A stretch of 64,000 bases of DNA from Accumulibacter sp. GTDB lineage: Bacteria > Pseudomonadota > Gammaproteobacteria > Burkholderiales > Rhodocyclaceae. Shown here piece after piece: positions 1 through 11,257 of the stretch (the stretch's first letter is position 1; every line of letters starts with the position of its first letter). Location: positions 1-64,000 of the forward strand of contig JACKLX010000005.1 of NCBI GenBank assembly GCA_024235695.1, given 5' to 3'. The notes below the pieces were generated by a model, which ran no database searches, was not told where the DNA came from, and saw only the letters and a program-made list of their open reading frames with translations. Made by a program: the position numbers and the translations under genes.

Positions 1-174
1 GATGCCGACGGCCATGTTCAGGGCTTGTGCCAACAGGCGATTGTTGGCGTCGTAGGTGGCGCTGTAGACCGTGGTCAGGCCGGTCGCCATGATCGCCAGC
101 GTAATCAGCAGCAGCGTCGGGTCGATGTGCTCGACCAGACGCTGCCTTGCGGCGGCCAGGAACTGCTGCAACAT
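1..174 (-). CDS. rodA: Rod shape-determining protein RodA, N-terminal part only
   Basis: RodA is the SEDS-family peptidoglycan glycosyltransferase that works with PBP2 in the elongasome in the inner membrane. Only the first 58 codons are in the window; the gene continues past base 1. The visible protein starts MLQQFLAAARQRLVEHIDPT and runs into the first membrane helix (LLLLITLAIMATGLTTVYSA), typical of the RodA N-terminus. The ATG is three bases downstream of the mrdA stop, so the two are translationally close in the mre/mrd operon. The identification rests on this N-terminus plus position directly after mrdA. Confidence 0.85.
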   Translation of the reverse strand, partial: MLQQFLAAARQRLVEHIDPTLLLITLAIMATGLTTVYSATYDANNRLLAQALNMAVGI

Positions 175-177
175 CAG

Positions 178-2109
178 CTAGTCCTCCTCGACATCGTCTT
201 CCGGGGCGGCCCCCTTGGGCAGTTTGCCCAGCAAATAATAATCGAAAACCATGCGCGCGATCGGTGCCGCCGACTGGGCGCCGAAACCACCGTTCTCGAC
301 GACGATGGCGACCGCGATCTTCGGTTGTTCTGCCGGCGCGAAGGCAATGAACAGCGCATGATCGCGCAAGTGTTCCTTGAGCCGGGACGCCTTGTAGTCT
401 GTCCCCTTGAGGCTGAAGACCTGGGCCGTACCGGTCTTGCCACCCGAGGTGTAGCCGGCACCGGCAAAAGCGCGCGCACCGGTGCCCTGGGTGTTGACGC
501 CGATCATCGCGTTCTTGATTATCTCGATATGCTGCGGTTTCCAGGGCAATCGGCGCAAGGGTTCGGGCTCGATCATCGTCTGTTCGCCGGTACGGCTGTC
601 GGTGATGTACTTGACCAGATGCGGACGGAACATCACGCCGTTGTTGGCGACGGTCGCCGTTGCCTGCGCCAGCTGGATCGGCGTGTAGGCGTTGTAGCCC
701 TGACCAATGCCGATCGAGATCGTTTCGCCAGCGAACCACTTCTGCTGCTCGGGCCGCCTGAAACGACGCTTCTTCCACTCCGGTGACGGCAGCACGCCTT
801 CCGATTCACCGTCGATGTCGACGCCGGTCTTCTGGCCCAGACCGAGCTGCCCCATGAAACGGGCGATGGCATCAATGCCCATGTCGTTGGCGAGCATGTA
901 GTAATAGGTATCGCAGGACTGCACGATCGACTTGTACATGTCGACCGTACCGTGGCCGCCTTTCTTGTCGTCCCGGAAGTTGTGCCCGGCGAAGTTGAAG
1001 AAGCCGGGGTCCGAGATCGTCTGGCCGGCCGTCCGTTTGCCGCTTTCCAGCGCCGCCAGGGCCATGAAGGGCTTGAACGTCGAACCCGGCGGATAGGTGC
1101 CGTTGAGCGCGCGGTTGAGCATCGGCCTGTCCGGCGAGTTGTTGAGCAGGTCCCAGTCGTCGCTGCGGATGCCGTCGATGAACAGATTGGGATCGAACGA
1201 CGGATTGGAGACCAGCGCGAGAATGCCGCCGGTCGACGGCTCGATCGCCACCAGCGCGCCACGACGATCGCCAAACGCCTTCTCGGCCATCTCCTGCAAC
1301 TTGATGTCCAGTGTCAGGGTCAGCCTGCTGCCCTGGATCGGTGCCGTGCGCGACAGGCTGCGGACGGCCCTGCCACCGGCGTCGATCTCGACCTGCTCGT
1401 AGCCGGTTTCGCCATGCAACTGGAACTCGTACCTCTGCTCGATACCGGTCTTGCCGATATGATCGGTGCCCCGGTAGTTGGCCGCCTGATCGCTCTCCTC
1501 GATCATCTCCAGGTCACGCTTGTTGATGCGGTTGATGTAGCCGATGGCGTGCGAAGCGATTGGCCCCAGTGGATACTGGCGGAACAGGCGAGCCTTGACC
1601 TCGACGCCGGGGAACAGATAGCGATTGGCGGCAAACCGGGCGACTTCTTCCTCGCTCAGACGCGTCCGAATCGGCAGGCTTTCGAAGTTCTTGCTCTCCT
1701 CGAGCAGCTTGCGAAAGCGTTTGCGGTCCTTGGCCTGCACTTCGATCAGCTTGCTCAGCCCGTCGATCGTCGCATCGAGGTCGTCCACTTTCGACGGCGT
1801 GATTTCCAGGGTGAATGCCGAGTAGTTGCGTGCCAGGACAGTGCCCTCGCGGTCGACAATCACGCCGCGATTGGGGACGATCGGCACCACCGAGATGCGA
1901 TTGTCCTCGGCGCGCGTGGTGTAGTAGTCGTGCTGAACGACCTGCAGATAGAAGAAGCGGCTGGCGAGCAGCGCCAGTGCGACGGCGACCGCAATAGCCG
2001 CCAGGACAACCCGGAAATGGAAGCGGTCGCGCTCGCCATCCGGGGCATTGAACGATGACCGAGGCGCTAGCAAGACGCGTCCCCCGAGCGCTGCGCGGCG
2101 CCGCCGCAA
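178..2109 (-). CDS. mrdA: Penicillin-binding protein 2 (elongasome transpeptidase)
   Basis: Class B PBP that crosslinks peptidoglycan during cell elongation. One membrane anchor lies at about residues 33-52, followed by the PBP dimerisation region and a transpeptidase domain with all three active-site motifs: STFK inside GTYPPGSTFKPF, SCD inside QSCDTYYY, and KTG inside SGGKTGTAQ. Length is about 643 aa, close to E. coli PBP2 (633). There is no ATG in a sensible place: the longest frame opens with TTG at 2109, and a second TTG lies at 2073, so the start is uncertain by at least 12 residues. It follows mreD by about 48 bp and precedes rodA by 3 bp. Confidence 0.93.
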   Translation of the reverse strand: MRRRRAALGGRVLLAPRSSFNAPDGERDRFHFRVVLAAIAVAVALALLASRFFYLQVVQHDYYTTRAEDNRISVVPIVPNRGVIVDREGTVLARNYSAFTLEITPSKVDDLDATIDGLSKLIEVQAKDRKRFRKLLEESKNFESLPIRTRLSEEEVARFAANRYLFPGVEVKARLFRQYPLGPIASHAIGYINRINKRDLEMIEESDQAANYRGTDHIGKTGIEQRYEFQLHGETGYEQVEIDAGGRAVRSLSRTAPIQGSRLTLTLDIKLQEMAEKAFGDRRGALVAIEPSTGGILALVSNPSFDPNLFIDGIRSDDWDLLNNSPDRPMLNRALNGTYPPGSTFKPFMALAALESGKRTAGQTISDPGFFNFAGHNFRDDKKGGHGTVDMYKSIVQSCDTYYYMLANDMGIDAIARFMGQLGLGQKTGVDIDGESEGVLPSPEWKKRRFRRPEQQKWFAGETISIGIGQGYNAYTPIQLAQATATVANNGVMFRPHLVKYITDSRTGEQTMIEPEPLRRLPWKPQHIEIIKNAMIGVNTQGTGARAFAGAGYTSGGKTGTAQVFSLKGTDYKASRLKEHLRDHALFIAFAPAEQPKIAVAIVVENGGFGAQSAAPIARMVFDYYLLGKLPKGAAPEDDVEED

Positions 2110-2157
2110 GCACGGTCGACGCCGCCAGCCGGGCGCACGACGCTGGCCTTCAGCCGC

Positions 2158-2679
2158 TCACAGAGGCCGGTTGGCGTCATGGTCGACGGGTTGATGCTGC
2201 GGCAGCAGCAGGACAAAGGTAAGCAACGGCCACAACAGCGTGGCGAAGAGAGGTCCCAGGAAATACGCCAGGCCGGGGAGTTCGGCGCCGACCACGGCCC
2301 ACACCGCGAACTGCACCACTGGCACCAGCAGCAGCAGCGGAAAGACCTGCAATGCCTGCTGGCCGAGCGGAAACCACAGGATGCGCCGCGACAGCGATGA
2401 CGCACCATAGGCCGCGAGGACGTAGGCAAGCGCGTGCTGGCCGAGCAGACTGGCGTCGGCAACGTCCATCGCCAGTCCGAAAACGAAGGCCAGCCCCATA
2501 CCGACCAGGCGCGGTTCGCGCACGCTCCAGAAGACGATCACCAGCGCCAGCCAATCGGGTACCCCGGGCCAGGCAACGGTCGGCAGGTAATTGAGCACCA
2601 GTGCGGCGAGCAAGGTGAAGCCGATGAACCACGGCCGCACGGGCAACAGAATGCGTGACGACGAGTAGCTGGTCTGCAT
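2158..2679 (-). CDS. mreD: Rod shape-determining protein MreD
   Basis: Small integral membrane component of the Mre elongasome linking MreC to the synthases. It has 173 aa with five to six hydrophobic helices (for example FIGFTLLAALVLNYLPTVAW and WLALVIVFWSV) and the family-typical GMGLAFVFGLAMDVADASLLGQHAL region. The start is 4 bp downstream of the mreC stop. The gene order mreB-mreC-mreD-mrdA-rodA is the classical one. Confidence 0.92.
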   Translation of the reverse strand: MQTSYSSSRILLPVRPWFIGFTLLAALVLNYLPTVAWPGVPDWLALVIVFWSVREPRLVGMGLAFVFGLAMDVADASLLGQHALAYVLAAYGASSLSRRILWFPLGQQALQVFPLLLLVPVVQFAVWAVVGAELPGLAYFLGPLFATLLWPLLTFVLLLPQHQPVDHDANRPL

Positions 2680-2683
2680 GGCG

Positions 2684-3619
2684 TCAGTCCTTCTTCAGGC
2701 GTTTCTTCTTGGCCGGTCCCGATCGGGTCGCAGCCTTGGCATGCTTGCTCGCCGCCTCGCTTTCGAGTTCCTCGGGCAGGACCACTGCCGGGCGCGGATC
2801 GAGCACCATCACCTCGCTGAAGTGCTCGACACCAGCCAGCGGCGTGCAGATGATGCGGGCAAACGAGTAAGCCGTATCGCTTTCGATGTGCACCACTTTG
2901 GCGACCGGGAAGCCGGCCGGAAAAATCCCGTCGAGCCCCGAGGTCACCAGCATGTCGCCATTCTGGATATCGGCGGTGACCGGGACAAAGCGCAGTTCGA
3001 GCTGGCCATCGCCAAGACCGAAGACCACCGAGCGCAGACCGGTTCGCACCACCTGCACGGGGACCGCCTGCTCCTTGTCGGTAATCAGCGTGACTTCAGC
3101 GACGAAAGGAAACACGCGCGTCACCTGACCGACGATTCCGGCGTCATCGATCACCGGTTGTCCGGCGACCACCTTGTTCTGCTGCCCCTTGTCGATGATG
3201 ATCCGCCGGGCGTACGGGTCACGCGCCGAATAGAGGATCTGCGCGACCTGGCCGCTGACCTGCTGGCGTTCCCTGACGCCAAGCAGCTTGCGCAGACGCT
3301 CGTTCTCGACCTCCATCTGCTGGCTGCGCAGCAAGGCCGCGACGTTTTCGAGACGAGCTCGCTTCAGTTGCGCGTTTTCTTCCTGCAGTCGCGCCAGGCT
3401 CGCGAAATAGCTGTCGGCATTGTCGAGAAGCTGCGCCGGAAGGTGGGCGAAGCTCTGTACGGGATGGGTAAACATCGACAAACCCTGGCGCAGGACCTCC
3501 AGCGTGTGGAAGCGGGCATCGACGACGAGCAGCGCCAGAGACAGCGCCACGTAAAACGACAGCAGCGCGACGGGCGCCGGCCCGCGCTTGAAGAACGGTG
3601 GCGGCTGTTGGTCCATCAA
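2684..3619 (-). CDS. mreC: Rod shape-determining protein MreC
   Basis: Periplasmic scaffold protein anchored by one helix (about residues 16-34, APVALLSFYVALSLALLVVD), followed by a coiled coil around residues 70-105 and a double beta-barrel domain. Length is 311 aa. The C-terminal tail is lysine-rich and basic (KKKRLKKD), a common feature in betaproteobacterial MreC. Two ATGs are adjacent at the start (MMDQQPPPFF), so the start is ambiguous by one codon. It sits 45 bp downstream of mreB. Confidence 0.93.
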   Translation of the reverse strand: MMDQQPPPFFKRGPAPVALLSFYVALSLALLVVDARFHTLEVLRQGLSMFTHPVQSFAHLPAQLLDNADSYFASLARLQEENAQLKRARLENVAALLRSQQMEVENERLRKLLGVRERQQVSGQVAQILYSARDPYARRIIIDKGQQNKVVAGQPVIDDAGIVGQVTRVFPFVAEVTLITDKEQAVPVQVVRTGLRSVVFGLGDGQLELRFVPVTADIQNGDMLVTSGLDGIFPAGFPVAKVVHIESDTAYSFARIICTPLAGVEHFSEVMVLDPRPAVVLPEELESEAASKHAKAATRSGPAKKKRLKKD

Positions 3620-3664
3620 TCGACGATCGGGGCTGGCAATGGGCGGCGCTTACGCCGCTGGCCG

Positions 3665-4756
<1,092 letters not shown>

Positions 4757-4758
4757 TT

Positions 4759-4787
4759 ATGATACCTTATATGGCTACCTCGTTTAA
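4759..4787 (-). promoter_or_regulatory. Candidate sigma-70 promoter for the mre operon
   Basis: Read on the minus strand, TTAAAC (4787-4782) and TATCAT (4764-4759) are separated by exactly 17 bp. The -10 matches five of six consensus bases and the -35 three of six. It lies about 50 bp upstream of the mreB start, in a short AT-rich island. Prediction by eye only. Confidence 0.35.
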
Positions 4788-4809
4788 TACCTTAGTGATT
4801 TCCCAAGCC

Positions 4810-5106
4810 ATGTCGCTCACCCCAGAACAGGTCCGCCGCGTTGCCCACCTGGCCAGAATCGAAATCAGCGACGCCGAAGCGGCCAGCACGGTCGGCCACC
4901 TGAACGATATCTTCACCCTGATCGAAAAGATGCAGGCAGTCGATACGCGCGGCGTCGAACCGATGGCACACGCTCAGGACGTCGGCCAACGATTGCGCGC
5001 AGACCGTGTCAGCGAAGCCGGCGAAGTCGCTCAACGCGACGCTTTCCAGGCGATCGCCCCGGAAACCGCCGCCGGCCTCTACCTCGTGCCGAAGGTCATC
5101 GAATGA
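4810..5106 (+). CDS. gatC: Asp-tRNA(Asn)/Glu-tRNA(Gln) amidotransferase subunit C
   Basis: Smallest subunit of the GatCAB complex, which converts mischarged Glu-tRNA(Gln) and Asp-tRNA(Asn) to the amide forms; it wraps around GatA and GatB and stabilises them. The start chosen is the ATG at 4810 ([20 protein letters not shown]), giving 98 aa, the family length; an upstream in-frame ATG at 4744 would add 22 residues unlike the family. The conserved [18 protein letters not shown] segment is present. The last four bases (ATGA, 5103-5106) overlap the gatA start, implying translational coupling. Confidence 0.95.
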   Translation: MSLTPEQVRRVAHLARIEISDAEAASTVGHLNDIFTLIEKMQAVDTRGVEPMAHAQDVGQRLRADRVSEAGEVAQRDAFQAIAPETAAGLYLVPKVIE

Positions 5107-6572
5107 TCGAGCATGACCTGCGAGCCCTCCGCCGGGCACTGGCGGCGAAAGAGATCTCGAGCGTCGAGCTGACCGAACTCTATCTTCAGCGCATCGCCCG
5201 GCACAACCCGCAGCTCAACGCCTACATCAGCGTTGACCCGGAGAGCAGCCTGGCCCAGGCACGCGCCGCCGACCAGCGACTGGCGAGCGGCGAAGGCGGT
5301 CCATTGACCGGCATCCCGATCGCCCACAAGGACATCTTCTGCAGCCGCGGCTGGCTGACCACCTGTGGCTCGAAGATGCTCGGCAACTTCGTCAGCCCCT
5401 ACGATGCGGCGGTGATCGCCCGCTTCGCGGCAGCCGGCGCGGTACTGCTCGGCAAGACCAACATGGACGAGTTCGCGATGGGTTCGTCGAACGAAACCTC
5501 GTTCTACGGCCCGGTCAAGAACCCCTGGGATGCCAGCTGCGTCCCCGGCGGGTCGTCCGGCGGCTCGGCCGCCGCCGTCGTCGCGCGCCTGGCGCCGGCC
5601 GCCACCGGCACCGATACCGGCGGCTCGATCCGCCAGCCCGCCGCCCTGTGCAACCTGACCGGCATGAAGCCGACCTATGGCGTCGTTTCGCGCTACGGCA
5701 TGATTGCCTTCGCCTCGTCGCTCGACCAGGCCGGCCCGCTGGCGCGATCGGCGGCGGACTGCGCACTGCTGCTCAACACCATGGCCGGCTTCGACGAGCG
5801 CGACTCGACCAGCCTCGACCGCCCGCCCGAGGACTACAGTCGCGAGCTTGACCGCGGTGCTGCCGACCGGCCGCTGGCCGGTTTGAAGATCGGCCTGCCG
5901 GAACAGTTTTTCGGCGAGGGATGCGCGCCGGAGGTGATGCAGCTGGTCGACACGGCGATCGGCGAGTACCGCCGTCTCGGCGCCGAGACGGTCGCCGTCA
6001 GCCTGCCCAACATGGACCTCTCGGTAGCCGCCTATTACGTCATCGCACCGGCCGAGGCCAGCTCGAACCTGGCACGTTTCGACGGCGTCCGCTACGGCTA
6101 TCGCGCAGCGCAGTACGAGGACCTCAACGACCTGTACGGCAAGAGTCGTGCGCAAGGCTTCGGAGCCGAGGTCAAGCGCCGCATCCTGATCGGCACCTAC
6201 GTCCTCTCGCATGGCTACTATGACGCCTATTACCTGCAGGCACAGCGCATCCGCCGGCTGATCGCCAATGACTTCGCCGAGGCCTTCCGCCAGTGCGACG
6301 TGATCGTCGGTCCGACCAGTCCCAGCACAGCCTTCAAGCTCGGCGAGAAAGCGGCCGACCCGGTGCAGATGTATCTCTCGGATATCTACACCATCGCCGT
6401 GAACCTGGCCGGTCTGCCGGCGATTTCGCTTCCCTGTGGTTTTGCCGGCGGCCTGCCGGCGGGTCTGCAGCTGATCGGCGACTATTTCACCGAAGCCCGC
6501 CTGCTCGACGTAGCCCACCGCTACCAGCAGGCCAGTTCCTGGCATCTGCAATGCCCGGCCGGCTTCGCCTGA
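5103..6572 (+). CDS. gatA: Asp-tRNA(Asn)/Glu-tRNA(Gln) amidotransferase subunit A
   Basis: Glutaminase subunit of GatCAB, of the amidase signature family. It hydrolyses glutamine and channels ammonia to GatB. The Ser-cisSer-Lys triad is visible: Lys in IAHKDIFC, the cis-Ser in [13 protein letters not shown] and the nucleophile Ser in [10 protein letters not shown]. Length is 489 aa, standard. The ATG overlaps the gatC stop; gatB follows after 68 bp. Confidence 0.97.
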   Translation: MIEHDLRALRRALAAKEISSVELTELYLQRIARHNPQLNAYISVDPESSLAQARAADQRLASGEGGPLTGIPIAHKDIFCSRGWLTTCGSKMLGNFVSPYDAAVIARFAAAGAVLLGKTNMDEFAMGSSNETSFYGPVKNPWDASCVPGGSSGGSAAAVVARLAPAATGTDTGGSIRQPAALCNLTGMKPTYGVVSRYGMIAFASSLDQAGPLARSAADCALLLNTMAGFDERDSTSLDRPPEDYSRELDRGAADRPLAGLKIGLPEQFFGEGCAPEVMQLVDTAIGEYRRLGAETVAVSLPNMDLSVAAYYVIAPAEASSNLARFDGVRYGYRAAQYEDLNDLYGKSRAQGFGAEVKRRILIGTYVLSHGYYDAYYLQAQRIRRLIANDFAEAFRQCDVIVGPTSPSTAFKLGEKAADPVQMYLSDIYTIAVNLAGLPAISLPCGFAGGLPAGLQLIGDYFTEARLLDVAHRYQQASSWHLQCPAGFA

Positions 6573-6640
6573 TGGCCAGGCAAGCGGCGCATCCGTCGGG
6601 TCGCCAGGGCCTTGCCGGCGGCCGCCATTCCTGATTCCTG

Positions 6641-8110
6641 ATGAGTGAGCAAGCAGTGATGAAAGCATGGGAAGTCGTCATCGGCATTGAAACGCACGCC
6701 CAGTTGTCGACTCGAGCGAAGATTTTCTCGGGCAGCTCGACGGCCTTTGGCGCGGCGCCCAACGTCCAGGCGAACGCCGTCGATATCGCCCTGCCGGGGG
6801 TGTTGCCGGTACTCAACAAGGGCGCCGTCGAATGCGCGATACGCTTTGGCCTGGCGGTCGGCGCCGAGATCGCACCGCGCTCGGTTTTCGCCCGCAAGAA
6901 CTACTTCTACCCGGATCTCCCCAAGGGCTATCAGATCAGCCAGTACGAGTTGCCGGTCGTGCTTGGCGGCAAACTGGCGATCGCGGTGGGCGACGGCGAA
7001 AAAGTGGTGAACCTGACCCGCGCCCATCTCGAGGAAGACGCCGGCAAGTCACTGCACGAAGGCCTCGGCCATCACTTCCATGGCCGCACGGGTATCGATC
7101 TCAATCGCGCCGGGACACCACTGCTGGAGATCGTCAGCGAACCCGACATGCGCTCCGCCGCCGAGGCGGTGGCCTATGCACGCGTCTTGCACGCCCTGGT
7201 GCGCTGGATCGGCATCTGCGACGGCAACATGCAGGAAGGCTCGTTTCGCTGCGACGCCAACGTCTCGGTCCGCCGCGTCGGCGAGGCGAAGCTCGGGACC
7301 CGGCGTGAAATCAAGAACCTCAATTCCTTTCGCTTCATGCAGCAAGCGATCGAGTACGAAGTGCAATGGCAGATCGCGACACTCGAGGATGGTGGCACGA
7401 TCGAGCAGGCGACGGTACTTTTCGACCCGGGGTCCGGCGAAACGCGCGCCATGCGCTCAAAGGAAGACGCCCACGACTACCGCTACTTTCCCGACCCCGA
7501 CCTGCTGCCACTGCTGATCGACCGCCAGTGGGTCGAACGGGTCGGCCTGGCGATGCCCGAGCTGCCGGCGGCCAAGCGCCAGCGCCTGCTCGCCGACTAC
7601 GCGCTGTCGGCCTACGACGCGGCCTTCCTGACATCGTCACTCGAACTGGCGGCCTACTTCGAGGCGACAGTTGCTGCTGCCGGCCGGTCGAACGCCAAGA
7701 CCTGCGCCAACTGGCTGATGGTCGACCTGACCGCGCGCCTCAACAAGGACGACCTGGAAATCGGCCAGTCGCCGGTCGCCGCCGCGCAACTCGGCGGCCT
7801 GATCGCCCGTATCGGCGACGGCACGATCTCGACCAACATCGCCCGCAAGGTGTTCGATGCCCTGTGGACCGGTGACGGTAGCTCGGCGGACGAAATCATC
7901 AGCCGGCACGGCTGGCAGCAGATCAGCGACAGCAGCGCCCTGGAAAGCTTGATCGACGACGTGCTGGCAGCCAACGCGGCGATGGTGGCCGAATTCCGGG
8001 CCGGCAAGGAACGGGCTTTCAATGCCTTGGTCGGCCAGGCGATGAAGGCGACCCGCGGCAAGGCCAACCCGCAACAGGTCAGCGAGCTGCTGCGCAAGAA
8101 ACTCGCCTGA
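6641..8110 (+). CDS. gatB: Asp-tRNA(Asn)/Glu-tRNA(Gln) amidotransferase subunit B
   Basis: Kinase and tRNA-binding subunit of GatCAB, which phosphorylates the tRNA-bound Glu/Asp and accepts ammonia. It has 489 aa, with the conserved N-terminal [20 protein letters not shown] and the central motifs [20 protein letters not shown] and [15 protein letters not shown]. The C-terminal YqeY-like tail domain ends [20 protein letters not shown]. The start could also be the ATG at 6659 ([11 protein letters not shown]), which matches most homologues; 6641 is kept as the longer in-frame ATG. The presence of gatCAB implies transamidation for Asn and/or Gln tRNAs here. Confidence 0.96.
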   Translation: MSEQAVMKAWEVVIGIETHAQLSTRAKIFSGSSTAFGAAPNVQANAVDIALPGVLPVLNKGAVECAIRFGLAVGAEIAPRSVFARKNYFYPDLPKGYQISQYELPVVLGGKLAIAVGDGEKVVNLTRAHLEEDAGKSLHEGLGHHFHGRTGIDLNRAGTPLLEIVSEPDMRSAAEAVAYARVLHALVRWIGICDGNMQEGSFRCDANVSVRRVGEAKLGTRREIKNLNSFRFMQQAIEYEVQWQIATLEDGGTIEQATVLFDPGSGETRAMRSKEDAHDYRYFPDPDLLPLLIDRQWVERVGLAMPELPAAKRQRLLADYALSAYDAAFLTSSLELAAYFEATVAAAGRSNAKTCANWLMVDLTARLNKDDLEIGQSPVAAAQLGGLIARIGDGTISTNIARKVFDALWTGDGSSADEIISRHGWQQISDSSALESLIDDVLAANAAMVAEFRAGKERAFNALVGQAMKATRGKANPQQVSELLRKKLA

Positions 8111-8145
8111 GGCGGCGAGCGCGACGCGGCACGGCGGCGGTCGGC

Positions 8146-8775
8146 TCAGCGCCGCTCGGCGGCGCGCTTCTCGATGTCGAGGAAGCGGCGAAGATCCTCG
8201 TCGTACTTGAGTCGGGTCGCTTCCATGTCCTTCCGCTTCGAGTCGATCACCGATTCCTGCGCCCTGATCTCGTAGTCGGCGTCGCGCAAGCCCTTGGCGA
8301 CCTCCGCCGGCAAGGTCCGGTTCTTGTAGAACTCGGCCTCGTTCTCGAACTTCTTGCGATGCTTGCGTATTTCGGCGATACGCTCTTCGGCCGCCTTGAT
8401 CGATGCCGCGAGGTTGCTCTCGGCACGATTGCGCATCACTTCGATATCTTTCACGCTACCGTAGGTATTGAGCAAGGCCTGATCCTTGCGCCGCTGCTCG
8501 TCCAGCACCCGCTGCCGTTCCTGGCGCTGCCGCTCGTCGGCCGCCCTGGCGGCGCGCTGCTCGGCGGTCAATGGTGCCTCGACGACCCGCGACGTCCGGC
8601 CCGACTGACCGAGTTCCCGGTAGGCACGGCCGTAACACGCCGACGGCAGGATGTCGCCGCACACCTGCTTGCCCGATTCGTCATGACAGCAATAGATGCG
8701 CGCCGCGGCGACCACCGGACCAGCGCCCATCACGACCAGCAGCAGACCGAATCTAAGCGCTGTGCGCAACGCCAT
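8146..8775 (-). CDS. Secreted coiled-coil protein of unknown function
   Basis: It has 209 aa starting [20 protein letters not shown], a clear Sec signal peptide cleaved probably after VVAA. The mature part opens with a short cysteine-containing segment ([20 protein letters not shown]) resembling the DUF4124-like N-terminal motif of small periplasmic proteins. It is followed by about 140 residues of highly charged coiled coil rich in Arg, Glu, Lys and Ala. The start lies inside the 3' end of pyrE (23-bp overlap), so the two are probably co-transcribed. No specific function can be given. Confidence 0.7.
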   Translation of the reverse strand: MALRTALRFGLLLVVMGAGPVVAAARIYCCHDESGKQVCGDILPSACYGRAYRELGQSGRTSRVVEAPLTAEQRAARAADERQRQERQRVLDEQRRKDQALLNTYGSVKDIEVMRNRAESNLAASIKAAEERIAEIRKHRKKFENEAEFYKNRTLPAEVAKGLRDADYEIRAQESVIDSKRKDMEATRLKYDEDLRRFLDIEKRAAERR

Positions 8776-9400
8776 ATTCCTGCCGGTAGTTCGCGACGGC
8801 GGCCTCGTTCTGCCTGAAATCGGGGTGGTGACGAAGGAATGCCAGCAGGTCGTCGAGGCTGGCGACGGCGACGACCGGGATGCCGTAGTCGCGCTGGACC
8901 TCCTGCACCGCCGACAGTTCGCCACCGCCGCGCTCCATGCGATCGAGGGCGATCACCACCCCGCAGGGCGTCGCGCCGGCGCCGCGAATGAGTTCGACCG
9001 ACTCGCGAACCGAGGTCCCGGCGGAAATCACGTCGTCGACGATCAACACCCGGCCGGTCAGCGGCGCGCCAACGATGCTGCCGCCCTCGCCGTGATCCTT
9101 GGCCTCCTTGCGATTGAACGAGAATGGCAGGTTGCGGCCGGCCCTGGCCAACGCGACGGCGATCACGGCGACCAGCGGGATGCCCTTGTAGGCCGGACCG
9201 AACAGGGTGTCGACGGCAATACCGCTGGCAGTGATCGCCTTCGCGTAGAATTCCGCCAGGCGGTCGAGCGCGGCGCCATCGTTGAACAGACCGGCATTGA
9301 AGAAATAGGGCGACTGCCGACCGGCCTTGGTCCTGAAGTCGCCAAAACGCAAAACCTCCTGCCGAACCGCAAACTCGATGAATTCCTGACGAAAGTCCAT
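8753..9400 (-). CDS. pyrE: Orotate phosphoribosyltransferase
   Basis: Transfers the phosphoribosyl group of PRPP to orotate, giving OMP in de novo pyrimidine synthesis. The start at 9400 ([20 protein letters not shown]) gives 215 aa, the usual size. The family N-terminus [19 protein letters not shown], the catalytic-loop region [13 protein letters not shown] and the PRPP-binding motif [17 protein letters not shown] are intact. It is divergent from xth with only 43 bp between starts, so the two share a promoter region. Confidence 0.97.
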   Translation of the reverse strand: MDFRQEFIEFAVRQEVLRFGDFRTKAGRQSPYFFNAGLFNDGAALDRLAEFYAKAITASGIAVDTLFGPAYKGIPLVAVIAVALARAGRNLPFSFNRKEAKDHGEGGSIVGAPLTGRVLIVDDVISAGTSVRESVELIRGAGATPCGVVIALDRMERGGGELSAVQEVQRDYGIPVVAVASLDDLLAFLRHHPDFRQNEAAVANYRQEYGVAHSA

Positions 9401-9443
9401 AACGCCTTTTTCTGGATCGGGGCCGCTCGCGGCCCGGTGCCCT

Positions 9444-10253
9444 ATGTTACGCATCATTACCTTGAATCTCAACGGCATTCGCTCGGCCTGGCGCAAGGGC
9501 GTGCTGCCCTGGGCCCTCGGCCAGAATGCTGACATCATCTGCCTGCAGGAACTGAAAGCGCAGCAGGCCGACCTCAGCGAAGAAATGAAAGCGCCGCCCG
9601 GCTTTCATGCCTACTACCACTGCGCCACGAAGAAGGGCTACAGCGGCGTCGGCCTGTGGTGCCGCAGGAAGCCCGAGCGCATCGTCGAGCGGCTAGACAA
9701 CGCCGAGTTCGACCTCGAAGGGCGCTTCCTGCGCGCCGATTTCGGCCGCCTGTCGGTGATCTCACTCTACCAGCCGTCGGGGTCCAGCTCCGAGCAACGG
9801 CAGGAGGCGAAATTCCGCTTCATGGCTTTCATCTTCCCGCGCCTGTCGCAACTCGCCGCCAGCGGACGAGACGTCGTCGTCTGTGGCGACTGGAATATCG
9901 CCCACCAGGAAATCGACCTCAGGAACTGGCGAAGCAACCGCAAGAATTCGGGATTCCTGCCCGAAGAACGCGCCTGGGTCAGCCGTCTGCTCGACGAAGC
10001 GGGCTGGTGCGACGTGTACCGGCGCTTGCACCCGACGCGCACCGACGAAGCCTATACCTGGTGGTCGAATCGCGGCCAGGCGTGGGCGAAGAACGTCGGC
10101 TGGCGGCTCGATTACCAGTTGGCGACAGCCGCCATCGCCGGCCGCGCACAACGTGCGGAGGTGTTCAAGGCGCAGCGTTTCAGCGACCACGCGCCGTTGA
10201 CCATCGACTATGATTACGATCAGGATGGCGACGAGCCGCCGCCAGGCGCTTGA
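9444..10253 (+). CDS. xth: Exodeoxyribonuclease III (AP endonuclease, ExoA/Xth family)
   Basis: Mg-dependent AP endonuclease and 3'-exonuclease of base-excision repair. It has 269 aa of the EEP fold, with the family motifs [18 protein letters not shown] (metal-binding Glu), [12 protein letters not shown] and the terminal [10 protein letters not shown] (catalytic Asp-His). [19 protein letters not shown] fits the expected N-terminus exactly. It is transcribed away from pyrE. Confidence 0.93.
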   Translation: MLRIITLNLNGIRSAWRKGVLPWALGQNADIICLQELKAQQADLSEEMKAPPGFHAYYHCATKKGYSGVGLWCRRKPERIVERLDNAEFDLEGRFLRADFGRLSVISLYQPSGSSSEQRQEAKFRFMAFIFPRLSQLAASGRDVVVCGDWNIAHQEIDLRNWRSNRKNSGFLPEERAWVSRLLDEAGWCDVYRRLHPTRTDEAYTWWSNRGQAWAKNVGWRLDYQLATAAIAGRAQRAEVFKAQRFSDHAPLTIDYDYDQDGDEPPPGA

Positions 10254-10394
10254 ACAGGACCTGCTCCAGTGCACCGTCCCGGACGACCGGTCGGAGCAGC
10301 TTCCGGGACCGCCTCCGGGCTTCGGAGAAATCGTCGTCGGCACGCTTCGTGCACCGCCAGCGGCCGGCGCGACAGCCGCTGCCGTCGATCGTGC

Positions 10395-10424
10395 ACATTG
10401 ATCTCCGCCGGCAAGTCCTATAAT
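10395..10424 (+). promoter_or_regulatory. Candidate sigma-70 promoter for the yqjD-like gene
   Basis: A perfect TATAAT lies at 10419-10424, about 75 bp before the next start codon. The -35 is less clear: ACATTG at 10395 (18-bp spacer) or TTGATC at 10398 (15-bp spacer). The rest of the 247-bp gap from 10254 to 10500 is GC-rich and shows no gene. Confidence 0.45.
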
Positions 10425-10500
10425 CTGAACCTGTTACCGGGAGCTTGTCAGGTGCCGCAACGCCCGCTTTCCATCATCACTTTTCATCACGAGGTCCATC

Positions 10501-10824
10501 ATGCCCGACGTCAATAACGAACTCTCCGCCTCCAGCAAGCAGAAGCTGGTTTCCGACATGAAAGTCGTGGTTTCCGACGCCGAGGAAATCCTCCGTGCCA
10601 CCGCCGGCGTTGCCGGCGAGAAAATGGGCGACCTGCGCGAGCGCATCGGCGAACGGCTGCGCGACGCCAAGCTGCGCCTGGCTGACGCCGAAGTCGCGGT
10701 GGTCGACCGGACCAAGGCGGCAGCGCGCGCCACCGACGACTTCGTCCACGAGAATCCGTGGCGCGCGGTCGGCGTTGCCGCCTTCGTCGGTCTGCTGCTC
10801 GGCGCGATCATCAGCCGCCGTTAA
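10501..10824 (+). CDS. ElaB/YqjD/DUF883 family membrane-anchored protein
   Basis: It has 107 aa: a long amphipathic, Ala/Glu/Arg-rich helical region with heptad character (residues 10-80), then the family-typical HENPWRAVGVAAFVGLLLGAIISRR tail, a single C-terminal membrane anchor. E. coli YqjD and ElaB of this family are C-tail-anchored, ribosome-associated, stationary-phase proteins. The following two genes match YqjE and YqjK, so the yqjD-yqjE-yqjK order is preserved. Confidence 0.88.
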   Translation: MPDVNNELSASSKQKLVSDMKVVVSDAEEILRATAGVAGEKMGDLRERIGERLRDAKLRLADAEVAVVDRTKAAARATDDFVHENPWRAVGVAAFVGLLLGAIISRR

Positions 10825-10843
10825 GCGGCTGGCGCCCGGCGTG

Positions 10844-11257
10844 ATGAGCAAGACGCCGCCCGGTACGGCAGGCGGCAGCCTGCTGGCCAGCGCCCGGAAC
10901 AGCGCGGTCACGCTGCTCGGCACGGGCCGGACGCGGCTGGCACTCCTTGGCAACGAGCTCAAGGAGGAAAAGCAGCGGGCGATCCACCTGCTGCTGCTGT
11001 CGCAGCTGCTGGCCTTCTGCGTGGCGCTGGCGGTGATCCTGCTGGTCGCCGTGCTGGTGGTCACCTTCTGGGAGCAGAGAATCATCGTCCTGGCGAGTGC
11101 CACGGCGCTGTTCATCGCTGCCAGCGGGGTCGCCTACGCCGCTCTGCAACGGGCCATGCAGCGACCCGATCGTGCCTTCGCCGCGAGCCTTGCCGAGCTC
11201 AGCGAAGACCTTCATCAGCTCAAGCGCGCCGCCGCGGATGAATCAGGAGCTGATTGA
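10844..11257 (+). CDS. YqjE-like phage-holin-family membrane protein (DUF1469)
   Basis: The start at 10844 (MSKTPPGTAGGSLLASARNS) gives 137 aa, 19 bp after the yqjD-like stop. Two hydrophobic helices (LLLLSQLLAFCVALAVILLV and IIVLASATALFIAASGVAYA) flank a short loop, with charged cytoplasmic ends, the layout of the YqjE/DUF1469 family. Function in the family is not established; context places it with membrane-associated stress proteins. The 3' end overlaps the next start by 20 bp. Confidence 0.82.
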   Translation: MSKTPPGTAGGSLLASARNSAVTLLGTGRTRLALLGNELKEEKQRAIHLLLLSQLLAFCVALAVILLVAVLVVTFWEQRIIVLASATALFIAASGVAYAALQRAMQRPDRAFAASLAELSEDLHQLKRAAADESGAD

